Shown here: positions 9,581 to 18,155 of the stretch, piece by piece
Layout of the letters: each line of letters opens with the position of its first letter
Numbering within the stretch: position 1 is the first letter of the stretch
NCBI GenBank assembly: GCA_012033205.1
Contig: JAAUSO010000037.1
Coordinates: 1-46,331 of the forward strand
DNA from: Richelia sp. SL_2_1
GTDB lineage: Bacteria > Cyanobacteriota > Cyanobacteriia > Cyanobacteriales > Nostocaceae
Reading direction: 5' to 3'
DNA length: 46,331 nucleotides
The notes under the pieces: generated by a model
Told to the model about the DNA's origin: nothing
Database searches by the model: none
Seen by the model: only the letters and a program-made list of their open reading frames with translations
Program-made: the position numbers and the translations under genes

Positions 9581-10801
9581 ATGAATTTCTTAGAAAGTGT
9601 ACAAATGGCGGGTACAACCCTGCTATCAAATAAATTACGTAGCGCTCTTACTATGTTAGGCATTGTTATCGGTAATGCCTCGGTAATTGCGATGATTGGG
9701 ATTGGTGAAGGAGGACAAAAATTTGTTAATAAACAGTTGGAATCTCTCGGACCAAATGTACTATTTGTAATTCCTGGCAATCAAGAAACTCAACGGATTA
9801 CCTTTGAGATTCCTAAAACTTTGGTATTGGAAGATGCTCAAGCTATTGCAACTCAAGTTCCAACAATTGGGGGAGTTGCACCAGAGTTAAATCGTAGATA
9901 TGTGGTGACTTATGGCAATAGAAATACCGATGTAAATATCATTGGCACTACTCCGGGTTTTCCGGTGGTACGGGATTTTGAAATAGCCAAAGGACGCTTT
10001 TTTAATGAAATCGATATCAAACGTAGCAATCAAGTAGTTGTATTGGGTGCGGATTTAGCAGAAAAACTTTTCGGTAGTGCTAATCCTTTAGGAAAACAAT
10101 TGCGAATTAAAAATACCAGCTTTCAAATTATTGGAACATTGGAAGGAAAAGGTTCGGGATTGGGTGGTGCTAACTATGATGAGGCTGCATTAATCCCAAT
10201 CACAACTTCAGCAAACCGACTTGTAGGAAAAAATTCTCCCTACGGTATTGCCTTAGATTATCTTGTAGTCTCTGCAATTAATAACGATAGTGTAGACGCA
10301 GCGGAGTTTCAAATGAAAAATTTATTGCGTCTACGGCATAAAATAACTGGTGAAGATGATTTTACCGTGCGCTCTCAAAAAGATGCTCAAGCTACAGTCG
10401 GACAAATAACCGGCGCATTGACAATTATGCTTGCTGCAATTGCAGGTATTTCTTTATTTGTCGGTGGCATTGGTATCATGAATATTATGCTGGTTTCTGT
10501 CACCGAACGCACTCAAGAAATCGGATTGCGAAAGGCAATTGGTGCAACTCAACAAGATATTTTATTACAGTTCATCATTGAAGCAGTAATTGTTTCGGCG
10601 GCTGGTGGTTTAATTGGTACTGCGGTTGGTGTTAGTGGCATTTTTTTAGTCGCAGCTGTTACCCCCTTAGAAGCCGGAATCTCAACTGTTGCCATCCTTT
10701 CGGCTGTTGGAGTTTCTGGGACAATCGGTTTATTTTTCGGGGTAATTCCCGCACGTCGAGCCGCAAAACTCGATCCAATTGTTGCTTTGAGAAGCGCTTG
10801 A
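9581..10801 (+). CDS. MacB-like ABC transporter permease (FtsX/MacB_PCD family)
   Basis: Inner-membrane subunit of the exporter. The 406 residues give the MacB topology: first transmembrane helix near residues 18-40 (LRSALTMLGIVIGNASVIAM), a large periplasmic domain (about 45-270, including LGPNVLFVIPG and NPLGKQLRI), then three C-terminal helices. The FtsX signature region is GGIGIMNIMLVSVTERTQEI (about 296-315), followed by GLRKAIGATQQDI. No ATPase domain is fused, so it must use the separate ATPase encoded 264 bases downstream. The gene lies between two repeat arrays in an operon with the adaptor gene. Such systems move substrates from the periplasm or inner membrane outward by a mechanotransmission cycle. 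The substrate cannot be told. Confidence 0.92.
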   Translation: MNFLESVQMAGTTLLSNKLRSALTMLGIVIGNASVIAMIGIGEGGQKFVNKQLESLGPNVLFVIPGNQETQRITFEIPKTLVLEDAQAIATQVPTIGGVAPELNRRYVVTYGNRNTDVNIIGTTPGFPVVRDFEIAKGRFFNEIDIKRSNQVVVLGADLAEKLFGSANPLGKQLRIKNTSFQIIGTLEGKGSGLGGANYDEAALIPITTSANRLVGKNSPYGIALDYLVVSAINNDSVDAAEFQMKNLLRLRHKITGEDDFTVRSQKDAQATVGQITGALTIMLAAIAGISLFVGGIGIMNIMLVSVTERTQEIGLRKAIGATQQDILLQFIIEAVIVSAAGGLIGTAVGVSGIFLVAAVTPLEAGISTVAILSAVGVSGTIGLFFGVIPARRAAKLDPIVALRSA

Positions 10802-10803
10802 AT

Positions 10804-10845
10804 GAGTTAGGAGTTAGGAGTTAGGAGTTAGGAGTTAGGAGTTAT
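10804..10845. repeat. Heptanucleotide array (AGGAGTT), about six units
   Basis: GTTAGGA units start three bases after the permease stop. The same unit recurs at 18031-18050 and at the right edge of the window (46262-46331). Confidence 0.9.
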
Positions 10846-10921
10846 TTTAGTTTTGTTCCTAGTCTCCGATTGAGAATATATATTTCCCTGTTGCTTTGCC
10901 TCTAGTTATAAGGTGTGTTTC

Positions 10922-10985
10922 AGAAGTCAAGTTTTTACGAAAATTGTCTTGCTTGACAGATATTTAACATCAAAATCCGATTTCT
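10922..10985. repeat. Dispersed hairpin repeat, copy 2 (degenerate)
   Basis: AGAAGTCAAGTTTTTACG and TCAAAATCCGATTTCT flank a spacer with AAATTGTCTTG and GACAGATATTTA. These match the arms and spacer of the copies at 3104, 30175 and 43115, with several substitutions in the arms. Confidence 0.75.
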
Positions 10986-11032
10986 CACACCACGAAAAAC
11001 AACTGTTCATAACATAAATTTCCTTTGTCAAT

Positions 11033-11062
11033 CCAAAATCTAAAATCTAAAATCTAAAATTG
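11033..11062. repeat. Short tandem repeat (AATCTAA), four units
   Basis: Units of AAAATCT end directly at the ATG of the ATPase gene (11065). Related AAATCCAAAATC wording recurs near 19461 and 24500. Confidence 0.8.
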
Positions 11063-11064
11063 AA

Positions 11065-11775
11065 ATGGTTAATATAATTCGCTTAGAAGATATTTTTAAA
11101 ATTTATGGTACTGGAGAAACGGAAGTCAAAGCGCTATGGAATGTCAATTTAATTATAGAAGAAGGCGAATATTGTTCGATCATGGGACCAAGTGGTTCTG
11201 GTAAGTCTACAGCAATGAATATTATTGGTTGTTTAGATCGTCCCACATCAGGAAAGTATTATTTAGATAATGTAGATGTGGCACAAATGGATGATACCCA
11301 ATTGGCACATATTCGCAATAAAAAACTCGGTTTTGTCTTTCAACAATTCCACTTGTTACAACAACTCACAGCCCTAGAAAACGTTATGCTACCGATGCTT
11401 TATGCTAATGTAGCCAATACTGAAAGACGAGATAGGGGAATTGAAGCTTTAAAACGAGTTGGTTTAGAAAATCGTTTAAATAATAAACCCAATCAACTAT
11501 CGGGGGGACAACAGCAACGTGTGGCGATCGCTCGTGCTATAGTTAATCGTCCGGTTGTACTTTTAGCTGACGAACCTACGGGCGCTCTTGACTCGCGCAC
11601 AACTCAAGAAGTATTAGATATTTTTACTGAACTTAATAGTACGGGAATCACAGTGGTAATGGTAACTCATGAACCTGAAGTTGCACGTCAAACAAGGCGG
11701 ATTGTTTGGTTTCGCGATGGTGAAGTTATTCACTCAAATTTAACTGCTGATGATTTGAGTGTTGTTAGTGGTTAG
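11065..11775 (+). CDS. MacB/LolD-type ABC transporter ATP-binding protein
   Basis: The 236-residue nucleotide-binding subunit should power the permease at 9581. All motifs are present: Walker [10 protein letters not shown] (about 43-51), Q-loop [13 protein letters not shown] signature LSGGQQQR, Walker [14 protein letters not shown], and the switch histidine in VMVTHEPEV. The sequence between Walker A and signature ([20 protein letters not shown]) is typical of the LolD/MacB group. With the adaptor and permease upstream it completes a tripartite exporter except for the outer-membrane channel, which is not in the window. All three genes point the same way, but gaps of 218 and 264 bases filled with repeats may weaken co-transcription. 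Confidence 0.95.
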   Translation: MVNIIRLEDIFKIYGTGETEVKALWNVNLIIEEGEYCSIMGPSGSGKSTAMNIIGCLDRPTSGKYYLDNVDVAQMDDTQLAHIRNKKLGFVFQQFHLLQQLTALENVMLPMLYANVANTERRDRGIEALKRVGLENRLNNKPNQLSGGQQQRVAIARAIVNRPVVLLADEPTGALDSRTTQEVLDIFTELNSTGITVVMVTHEPEVARQTRRIVWFRDGEVIHSNLTADDLSVVSG

Positions 11776-11800
11776 TTGTTAAGTTAAAGTTAAAGGCATA

Positions 11801-11884
11801 ATTGGATTTTAGATTTTAGATTTTGCGGAAAGTTTGGGGTGTAGATTCTCGAACCCCAAAACTTTCCAAGACGGATTTTGGATT
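11801..11884. repeat. Dispersed ~80-bp repeat, copy A (hairpin-forming)
   Basis: The core contains GGAAAGTTTGGGG (11827-11839) facing CCCCAAAACTTTCC (11854-11867) around TGTAGATTCTCGAA, so it folds as a stem with one bulge. It may terminate the exporter transcript. An inverted copy sits at 19396-19475. Confidence 0.85.
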
Positions 11885-12042
11885 GTATTCAATACATCAC
11901 ATTAAGTACCTAGACAGAATTAATTTAACATTTTATTTAGGCACTAATAAGTAATTAGTAATGAATTAAAACTTCTTACTTGTTACTTAGACAAGGACAG
12001 CAAATGTAGAAATTATTTTGTCAATTTACTTATAATAATTAT

Positions 12043-13464
12043 TCAAGTTAGTGCTTTCAATAATGCTTGTAATTTAAGTTGGATTTCTGCAAATTCTTTT
12101 TCGGGGTCGGAACCTGGTACAATACCGGCACCCGCATATAGAAGAGATGATTTTGTGTTGCTGTCAATCAATGCCGAACGAATTCCCACGACAAATTCAC
12201 AATTACCTTGAGAATCAATCCAACCCAAGGGTGCAGCATATAAACCCCTCTCGAAGCTTTCATAACGGCGAATTTCCATACAGGCAATATCGGGTGCAAC
12301 TCCGGCTACTGCTGGTGTCGGATGCAGTTTAGCGACTATTTGTAAAGGATGCACATTGGGGGGAACTTTGGCGATAATTGGTGTCCACAAATGCTGAATA
12401 TTTGACAATTGTCGCAATCTAGGCGCTAAAACCTGGGGCAATAAACCTAGACTGAATAACCTTTGAGTAATAAAATCAATTACTAGGGAATGCTCGTGTC
12501 TTTCTTTTTCGCTGTTGAGTAGACGATCGGCATTTTTCGCGTCTTCTTGGGGTGTTTTACCTCTGGCAGCACTTCCAGCTAAAGCATCTGCGATTAACTT
12601 TTGATTGCGAATGGCAATTAATGTTTCTGGAGAAGCACCGATAAAGTTTTGTCCTTTACCGTTACTTGTGGAAAAAATACAGCAGTTGGGATGTAATTGT
12701 CGGAGATTATTTAATGATTTGAATAAGTCGAATGGAGTACTTGATCTAATATTTAAAGCATCCGCTAAAACAATTTTACTATAGTGACCTTTCTGAATAC
12801 TATCTAAAGCTGATAATACTGATTGTTTGAATTTGATTGGTTTAGTAATCGACTTTTTCGTAAATTCGGTTCTGGAATCATCTACATTAATAAAATCGGA
12901 TTTTAATTTGTTGATAGCTATAACTTTCTGCCACAAATATTCTAAAGTTTTTTCTATATTTAAATCCGCATTCACTAAAATATTTGCTACTAATATACAG
13001 CGGTCATTTTTACGAGTAATTTGCCATTTTGGTAAAAAAATTGTAGCCGCAGAAAAAGGATAATCTTGCTGAAAACAGGTTTCAAAAAAACTAAAGCTAC
13101 AAAAAAATAAGGGTTTGCTTAAAGAATGGTTTTCATTGCAAAAAATGACTATTTTACTCAAACAATCTTTGATAAAGTTTTCAGCTTGAGAAAAACGTTC
13201 TTTGCCTGCAAATTGAAATTTTGTTACCGCTTCAAAAACCGCAATCGCCTCTTTTTTGCTGGGGTTTTCCCAGTAAAAATTAAGCTGATTAGATTTGGAT
13301 AGTTTCTGGAAAATAACCAAAGGATCTACCGAGTCAATCTCTAAGGCAATGCTAGCTATTTGCGCGTAACTATTCTTAATGCAAGATGCTCGATTATTTT
13401 TCAGAAATTGGTATAGTTCATTATTATATACAGAAAACTCGGCAGAACATGGTGAAACTGTCAT
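12043..13464 (-). CDS. menF: Isochorismate synthase (MenF)
   Basis: Converts chorismate to isochorismate, the entry step of phylloquinone (vitamin K1) and menaquinone synthesis. The 473-residue protein has a variable N-terminal half and the conserved chorismate-binding domain from about residue 210. Visible motifs are KIVLADAL with the probable general-base Lys, PETLIAI, the block GSAARGKTPQEDAKNA, then EKERHEHSLVIDFI. HPTPAVAGVAP, FERGLYAAPLGWID and YAGAGIVPGSDPEKEF follow. The last carries the Mg-binding Glu of the family. It is divergently placed from menA-menC-menE, which supports menF over the related anthranilate or salicylate synthases. The shared 477-base gap should hold the promoters of both sides. 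Confidence 0.95.
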   Translation of the reverse strand: MTVSPCSAEFSVYNNELYQFLKNNRASCIKNSYAQIASIALEIDSVDPLVIFQKLSKSNQLNFYWENPSKKEAIAVFEAVTKFQFAGKERFSQAENFIKDCLSKIVIFCNENHSLSKPLFFCSFSFFETCFQQDYPFSAATIFLPKWQITRKNDRCILVANILVNADLNIEKTLEYLWQKVIAINKLKSDFINVDDSRTEFTKKSITKPIKFKQSVLSALDSIQKGHYSKIVLADALNIRSSTPFDLFKSLNNLRQLHPNCCIFSTSNGKGQNFIGASPETLIAIRNQKLIADALAGSAARGKTPQEDAKNADRLLNSEKERHEHSLVIDFITQRLFSLGLLPQVLAPRLRQLSNIQHLWTPIIAKVPPNVHPLQIVAKLHPTPAVAGVAPDIACMEIRRYESFERGLYAAPLGWIDSQGNCEFVVGIRSALIDSNTKSSLLYAGAGIVPGSDPEKEFAEIQLKLQALLKALT

Positions 13465-13941
13465 ATTTCTAAAAATAGTAAATTTTTTTGAAGTTCTCTT
13501 CCTAAAGCATCATGAATCGTGGTCGTATTTCTACAGGTAGCATATTCAGATGCAGTTTTACTAGCTAGCTGAGGAGACATATCAACGGTGATGTAAAAAA
13601 CCTCCTTAACTTTGAGCGTTTGTAGATTTTACAGTAGCTCTGGCTCTAAATACAGCCCTGTTAAATCAGTGAACAGTGTTAGCTTTACTCGTGACGCGGT
13701 AGCGTCATACAGTAAACACGGGCGTATGGTGTTCTATTAAAACCCCCCACCAACGCGCTCCCACCTTAATACGGTGGGGAAATTAAACTTTTACTGTATA
13801 AACGTGACTGATAACTGATAACTGATAACTGTTAAACAAGGGATGTAGGAAAGAGAGATAACTGGTAAAACAGAGGCTATCATGAATAGGCTTGCTACTT
13901 TGTATTAGTAGAAAATTTGGCAATTTTATTGATTGCGAGTG
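13465..13941. other. menF-menA divergent intergenic region
   Basis: No gene is seen. It contains a GTGACGCGGTAGCGTCA hairpin (about 13689-13705), a CCCCACC/GGTGGGG inverted repeat (about 13744-13780) and a short TGATAAC tandem repeat near 13808. The ends flank the menF and menA starts, so promoters for both are expected here. None is clear enough to mark. Confidence 0.4.
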
Positions 13942-14847
13942 ATGACTACAAAGCTGATTTTATATCCCAATAAAAAGTTATGGATGGCGGCGATTAAACC
14001 GCCAATGTATAGCGTTGCGATTATGCCCATTTGGGTAGGAACTGCTGTTGCTTTTGCGGAAACAAAAGTGCTTCATGGAGCGGTTTTTTGCACGTTTTTA
14101 GCTGCGGCAATTTTGATTCTTGTCTGGGAAAATTTGAGTAATGATGTTTTTGATTCCGATACAGGAATTGATATTAATAAATCTCATTCTTTAGTGAGTT
14201 TAACAGGCAATAAAAAATTGATATTTTGGCTAGGAAATTGTTTTCTCAGTCTGGGATTATTAGGAATATTAGCAATTAGTTGGTGGCAAAAAGACCTGAC
14301 TGTAATTGGTATTATTTTGGTCTGTTGCTTTTTAGGATATCTTTACCAAGGACCTCCTTTTCGTTTGGGATACAAAGGTTTAGGGGAAATACTTTGTTTT
14401 TTTGCTTTTGGTCCTTTGGCAGTAGAAGCAGCATATTATAGTCAAACTCAAAGTTGGTCTTTAATGAGTTTAGCTGCTTCGTTAATAGTTGGTATTTCCA
14501 CAACTTTAGTATTGTTTTGTTCTCACTTTCATCAAGTTAAAGAAGACTTAGCAGCAGGTAAACTTTCACCTATTGTTCGTTTGGGAACTCAAACAGGTTC
14601 TCAAGTTTTAAATTGCTTAACCAGCAGTATTTATGTGTCGATATTGATATTTGTATTTTGCGGATTTTTTCCCTTATGGACGCTTTTAAGTTTGTTTAGT
14701 TTACCTTTCGCTTTACAGTTATGCAATCATGTCGGACAATATCACAATCAACCCTCCAAAGTTAGTAATTCTAAATTCATCGCGATCGCAGTACAATTTT
14801 GGTGTTGTTTGTTATTAGGATTGGGTTTTGTTTTGTCAAATTGGTAA
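13942..14847 (+). CDS. menA: 1,4-dihydroxy-2-naphthoate prenyl/phytyltransferase (MenA, UbiA family)
   Basis: Membrane enzyme that attaches the phytyl (or polyprenyl) tail to 1,4-dihydroxy-2-naphthoate, making the phylloquinone precursor for photosystem I. The 301 residues form about eight to nine transmembrane helices. The first Asp-rich prenyl-diphosphate motif is NDVFDSDTG (about residues 71-79). The second conserved region is in HFHQVKEDLAAGKLSPIVRLG. The N-terminus (LWMAAIKPPMYSVAIMPIWVG) is typical of MenA. I chose ATG 13942 over a TTG three codons upstream. The last two codons and stop (AAT TGG TAA) are the first unit of the repeat array that follows. menC and menE lie downstream. Confidence 0.95.
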   Translation: MTTKLILYPNKKLWMAAIKPPMYSVAIMPIWVGTAVAFAETKVLHGAVFCTFLAAAILILVWENLSNDVFDSDTGIDINKSHSLVSLTGNKKLIFWLGNCFLSLGLLGILAISWWQKDLTVIGIILVCCFLGYLYQGPPFRLGYKGLGEILCFFAFGPLAVEAAYYSQTQSWSLMSLAASLIVGISTTLVLFCSHFHQVKEDLAAGKLSPIVRLGTQTGSQVLNCLTSSIYVSILIFVFCGFFPLWTLLSLFSLPFALQLCNHVGQYHNQPSKVSNSKFIAIAVQFWCCLLLGLGFVLSNW

Positions 14848-14934
14848 TTGGTAATTGGTAATTGGTAATTGGTAATTGGTAATGGGTAATTGGTAATGGG
14901 TAACTGTCAACTGTCAACTGTCAACTATCAACTA
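14840..14934. repeat. Compound heptanucleotide array between menA and menC
   Basis: About five TAATTGG units change to TAATGGG/TAATTGG, then to about four CAACTGT/CAACTAT units. The menA stop lies in the first unit, and the only upstream ATG in frame with menC (14896) lies in a TAATGGG unit. Confidence 0.9.
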
Positions 14935-15894
14935 TTTTACAAATTTGAATTTCATGTTTATCGTCGAAAATTCGTTACTCCTTTAAATACGGCTCATGGT
15001 ATTTGGGAATATCGCGATGGTATTATTATTTGTTTGAGTGATGAAACGGGAAAAGTTGGTTGGGGAGAAATTTCTCCTATTAGCTGGTTTGGTTCAGAAA
15101 CTTTGGAAGAAGCGGTTTCTTTCTGCAAACAATTACCTAAAAAAATTACTCAAGAAGAAATTTTTTCGATTCCCGAAAAATTACCCGCTTGTCAATTTGG
15201 ATTTGAATCAGCACAAGAAATGATAATACAAAATAATTCTACTTCTGTGTTTTCTCAAAATTTAACCTATAGCGGATTATTAGCTGCTGGAAAAGCTGCT
15301 TTAAATCAATGGCAAGAACTATGGAAAAATGGTACAAATACTTTTAAATGGAAAATCGGTGTTTATTCCATTGCTGAGGAATTATCTATTTTTGAGTTAC
15401 TTATTCGAGAATTACCAGCTTTTACTAAACTGCGATTGGATGCGAATGGAGGTTTGAATTATGACGATGCTCAGATTTGGCTACAAAAATGCGATGATAT
15501 TGATTTAGAAATCGAATTCATTGAACAGCCACTTTCTGTAAATATGTTTTCAGAAATGTTGGAATTGAGTCGTCGTTACAGCACAAAAATAGCTTTAGAT
15601 GAATCTGTCGCGACAATTAAACAACTTGAAAACTGTTATCAAAAAGGTTGGCGAGAAATTTTTGTGATCAAAGCGGGTATAATTGGTTCTCCATCACGTT
15701 TACGCCAATTTTGTTTAAGTCATCAAATTGATACTGTATTTTCATCAGTTTTTGAAACTTCTATTGGAAGAGAAGCCGCATTATCATTAGCTGTAGAATT
15801 ATCGCATCAAAAAAGGGCGGTAGGCTTTGGTGTTAATCATTATTTTGCTGAAGATGAGGAAGTTTCTTTGGAACAGTTATGGAAGAAAAGTTGA
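14896..15894 (+). CDS. menC: o-Succinylbenzoate synthase (MenC, enolase superfamily)
   Basis: Dehydrates SHCHC to o-succinylbenzoate in the phylloquinone/menaquinone pathway. From YKFEFHVYRRKFVTPL on, the protein matches the cyanobacterial MenC type. The catalytic barrel shows KWKIGVYS with the catalytic Lys, the metal ligands in RLDANGG, EFIEQPL and ALDESVA, then FVIKAGIIGSP with the second Lys. TSIGREAALSLAVEL closes the barrel. The start is doubtful. The expected start of the fold has no ATG/GTG next to it, and the nearest in-frame ATG (14896) lies in the repeat array, adding about 15 repeat-coded residues (MGNCQLSTVNYQLF). The 3' end overlaps menE by 16 bases, so the two are translationally coupled. 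Confidence 0.93.
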   Translation: MGNCQLSTVNYQLFYKFEFHVYRRKFVTPLNTAHGIWEYRDGIIICLSDETGKVGWGEISPISWFGSETLEEAVSFCKQLPKKITQEEIFSIPEKLPACQFGFESAQEMIIQNNSTSVFSQNLTYSGLLAAGKAALNQWQELWKNGTNTFKWKIGVYSIAEELSIFELLIRELPAFTKLRLDANGGLNYDDAQIWLQKCDDIDLEIEFIEQPLSVNMFSEMLELSRRYSTKIALDESVATIKQLENCYQKGWREIFVIKAGIIGSPSRLRQFCLSHQIDTVFSSVFETSIGREAALSLAVELSHQKRAVGFGVNHYFAEDEEVSLEQLWKKS

Positions 15895-17540
15895 AATATT
15901 TTGTAAATAATGACTGTTTAATTTGCGAAGATAGTCATTTATTTTCCCAATTAATCAACACATTTTATGTAGATATAATCCAGTTTAAACAAGCATATTC
16001 TTTTTTACCAAAAATTATTTTAAATGAACGTGAACCAGTACGTTTTTTAGCTGGTTTCTTAGCTGCTTGTAGAGCAAATTGTCAGGTATTTCTGTGCAAT
16101 CCTGATTGGGGAAAACAAGAATGGCAGCAAGTATTTGATTTAATTAAACCTGATATTATTTGGGGAGTAGTGGGAGCATCTTGCTCCCTAGAAAATAATT
16201 CTTACTCCCTAGAAAAATCTTACTCCCTAGAAAATAATTCTTACTCTCTAGAAAAATCTTACTCCCTAGAAAATTTTACTAATAAAAAAGCGGGCAAGAT
16301 GCCCGCACTACAAATTGATAATCCTAACACCAATTCGCCATTACCCATTACCCATTCCCCATTACCCATTCCCCATTACCAATTTTCACATATAATGATA
16401 CCCACGGGTGGTTCTGGAGGTAAAATAAAATTTGCCGTACATACCTGGGATACTTTGAAAGCTTCGGTAAAAGGATTTCAAGAGTATTTTCAAGTAGATA
16501 AAATCAATGCTTTTTGTGTATTGCCGCTATATCATGTTAGTGGTTTAATGCAATTTATGCGCTGTTTTATCACTGGTGGGAAGTTAGTTATTTTAGCTTT
16601 TAAAACTCTTGAAAATAGTAAAAAATTCGATATTACTTCCTTGCTGCTAGAAGATTACGGAAATAAAAACCCCAGAGACACTCTTAACACAGAGGAAAGA
16701 GGTAAAGAGAGATTAATAATTGTAGACTGGGATAGGAGTAATAATCTAATTAATAAATTGAATTTTTTTATATCTTTAGTTCCTACTCAGTTAGAACGTT
16801 TACTACAAAAATCGGATTTAACTCAATGGCTGAGTAAATTTAAAACTGTGCTTTTAGGAGGTGCGCCAGCTTGGAATGAGTTATTAGAAAAAGCTCGATT
16901 TCATGATATTAGATTAGCCCCTACCTATGGAATGACGGAAACCGCTTCCCAAATTGCTACTTTAAAACCAGATGATTTTCTCAAAGGTAAAGTTGGCTGC
17001 GGTAAAGTTCTTCCCCACGCAAAAATACAAATTATTGGGGAGAAAGGAGAGTTTTTAAAAACTAATCAAGTTGGTAAAATCAATATTCAAGCCGAGTCTT
17101 TAGCTCTTGGTTACTATCCTTTGAATGGTGAAATACAAAGTTATTTGCAAATAAATGATTTGGGTTTTTTAGACGAAAAAGAGTATTTAAATATTGTCGG
17201 AAGAAATAGCGACAAGATAATTACTGGTGGAGAAAAAGTTTATCCCGCAGAAGTTGAAGCAGCAATTAGAGCTACTGGAATGGTGGCTGATGTGTGTGTA
17301 ATTGGTTTGTTCGATACACATTGGGGACAAGTCGTAACGGCTATTTATGTGCCAAATAATTCCACCATTTTAAATGTTCATATTAAAGCTTTAATCCAGG
17401 AAAAACTTACTAATTATAAAATTCCTAAATTTTGGATTTCTGTTGATTCATTACCTCGTAATTTTCAAGGTAAAATCAATCGTCAAAAGCTTTATGAAAT
17501 TGCTGTTTTTACGGAATTATCAATGCAAACTAAAATATAG
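15879..17540 (+). CDS. menE: o-Succinylbenzoate-CoA ligase (MenE) with repeat-derived internal insert
   Basis: ANL-family enzyme that activates o-succinylbenzoate with ATP and CoA. Its 553 residues exceed the usual MenE by roughly 70 or more. Signature motifs are MIPTGGSGGKIKFAVHTW (P-loop, about residues 172-189), LPLYHVSGLMQFMRC, LGGAPAW, APTYGMTETASQIATLK and GRNSDKIITGGEKVYPAEVE. The catalytic Lys region near the end is RNFQGKINRQ. Between residues about 98 and 170 the protein has an odd stretch with SYSLEN/SYSLEK repeats and SPLPITHSPLPIPHY. In DNA these are intergenic repeat elements (16172-16386), read through in frame. They lie in the loop before the P-loop, and the rest of the fold looks intact, so activity is plausible. 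The gene overlaps menC. Confidence 0.93.
   Translation: MEEKLKYFVNNDCLICEDSHLFSQLINTFYVDIIQFKQAYSFLPKIILNEREPVRFLAGFLAACRANCQVFLCNPDWGKQEWQQVFDLIKPDIIWGVVGASCSLENNSYSLEKSYSLENNSYSLEKSYSLENFTNKKAGKMPALQIDNPNTNSPLPITHSPLPIPHYQFSHIMIPTGGSGGKIKFAVHTWDTLKASVKGFQEYFQVDKINAFCVLPLYHVSGLMQFMRCFITGGKLVILAFKTLENSKKFDITSLLLEDYGNKNPRDTLNTEERGKERLIIVDWDRSNNLINKLNFFISLVPTQLERLLQKSDLTQWLSKFKTVLLGGAPAWNELLEKARFHDIRLAPTYGMTETASQIATLKPDDFLKGKVGCGKVLPHAKIQIIGEKGEFLKTNQVGKINIQAESLALGYYPLNGEIQSYLQINDLGFLDEKEYLNIVGRNSDKIITGGEKVYPAEVEAAIRATGMVADVCVIGLFDTHWGQVVTAIYVPNNSTILNVHIKALIQEKLTNYKIPKFWISVDSLPRNFQGKINRQKLYEIAVFTELSMQTKI
16172..16386. repeat. Cluster of three repeat types inside menE
   Basis: The stretch holds a GGGAGCATCTTGCTCCC hairpin (about 16172-16187), then five units of ACTCCCTAGAAAA(TAATTCTT) in two alternating lengths. 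A GCGGGCAAGATGCCCGC hairpin (about 16290-16306) and an ATTACCC/ATTCCCC heptamer array (16338-16382) follow. The whole stretch is open in the menE frame. Confidence 0.88.
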
Positions 17541-17593
17541 GGAGACAAAGACGTAGCAGTGCTACGTCTCTACATTATTAATGTGTGTTGCTA

Positions 17594-17994
17594 TTAACGT
17601 AATTTTTCTAAACATTTGACGATTTCTGCTGATAATCCTTCTTTTGTCTGTTTGTTGCATCAATACAAACATGACGAGTGATTGCTTTCGCAACTAGTTT
17701 ATCATTTATATAAATTTGATAATCAATTTCAAACTGTTCAACACGAATTTTTGAAGGAGTTAAGCTAACAACTAATTTATCACCGCAATACATCGGACTC
17801 ATGAAATCAACATTAGCATGAACGATAGGAAAAGCAGTAGATGGATTTGTAAAAAATTGCTTAATATCAATTCCTAATGATTCTAAAGCTGCTTCGTAAG
17901 CTTCGTGACATATACTCAAAACATTCGCAAAGTAGACAACCCCAGCAGCATCGGTATCTTGAAAGCGAATTGTGCGATTATAAATAAAAGACAT
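17594..17994 (-). CDS. menI: 1,4-dihydroxy-2-naphthoyl-CoA thioesterase (hotdog 4HBT family), 3' end frameshifted
   Basis: Releases DHNA from DHNA-CoA before prenylation by MenA. The hotdog fold starts [24 protein letters not shown]. It has the catalytic Asp in [12 protein letters not shown], then [31 protein letters not shown] and AITRHVCID. As read, the frame ends at 17608 with a poor tail ([12 protein letters not shown]). One extra A in the AAAA run at 17642-17645 would restore a family-like end, [16 protein letters not shown], stopping at 17594. The coordinates given include that restored end. The lesion lies beyond the catalytic core, so even the frameshifted protein could fold. Its position beside menA, menC and menE supports the DHNA-CoA role over other thioesterases. 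It is convergent with menE. Confidence 0.85.
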
Positions 17995-18000
17995 TGAAAA

Positions 18001-18050
18001 AGGTTAAAGGTTAAAGGTTAAAGGTTAAAAGTTAGGAGTTAGGAGTTAGT
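18001..18050. repeat. Heptanucleotide array (AAAGGTT then AGGAGTT)
   Basis: Four to five AAAGGTT units pass into three AGGAGTT units, six bases upstream of the menI ATG. The array therefore occupies the 5' leader of menI. Confidence 0.9.
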
Positions 18051-18090
18051 ACCACCGGAGTTTGGAATTATAAATATAACATTATTCTCT

Positions 18091-18155
18091 ATTACCCATT
18101 ATCCATTACCAATTACCCATTACCCATTACCCATTACCGATTACCGATTACCAAT
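18091..18155. repeat. Heptanucleotide array (TTACCCA / TTACCGA)
   Basis: About nine units. Read on the minus strand it is TAATGGG/TAATCGG, and its first unit gives the last codons and stop (AAT TGG TAA) of the HopA1-family gene. Confidence 0.9.
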
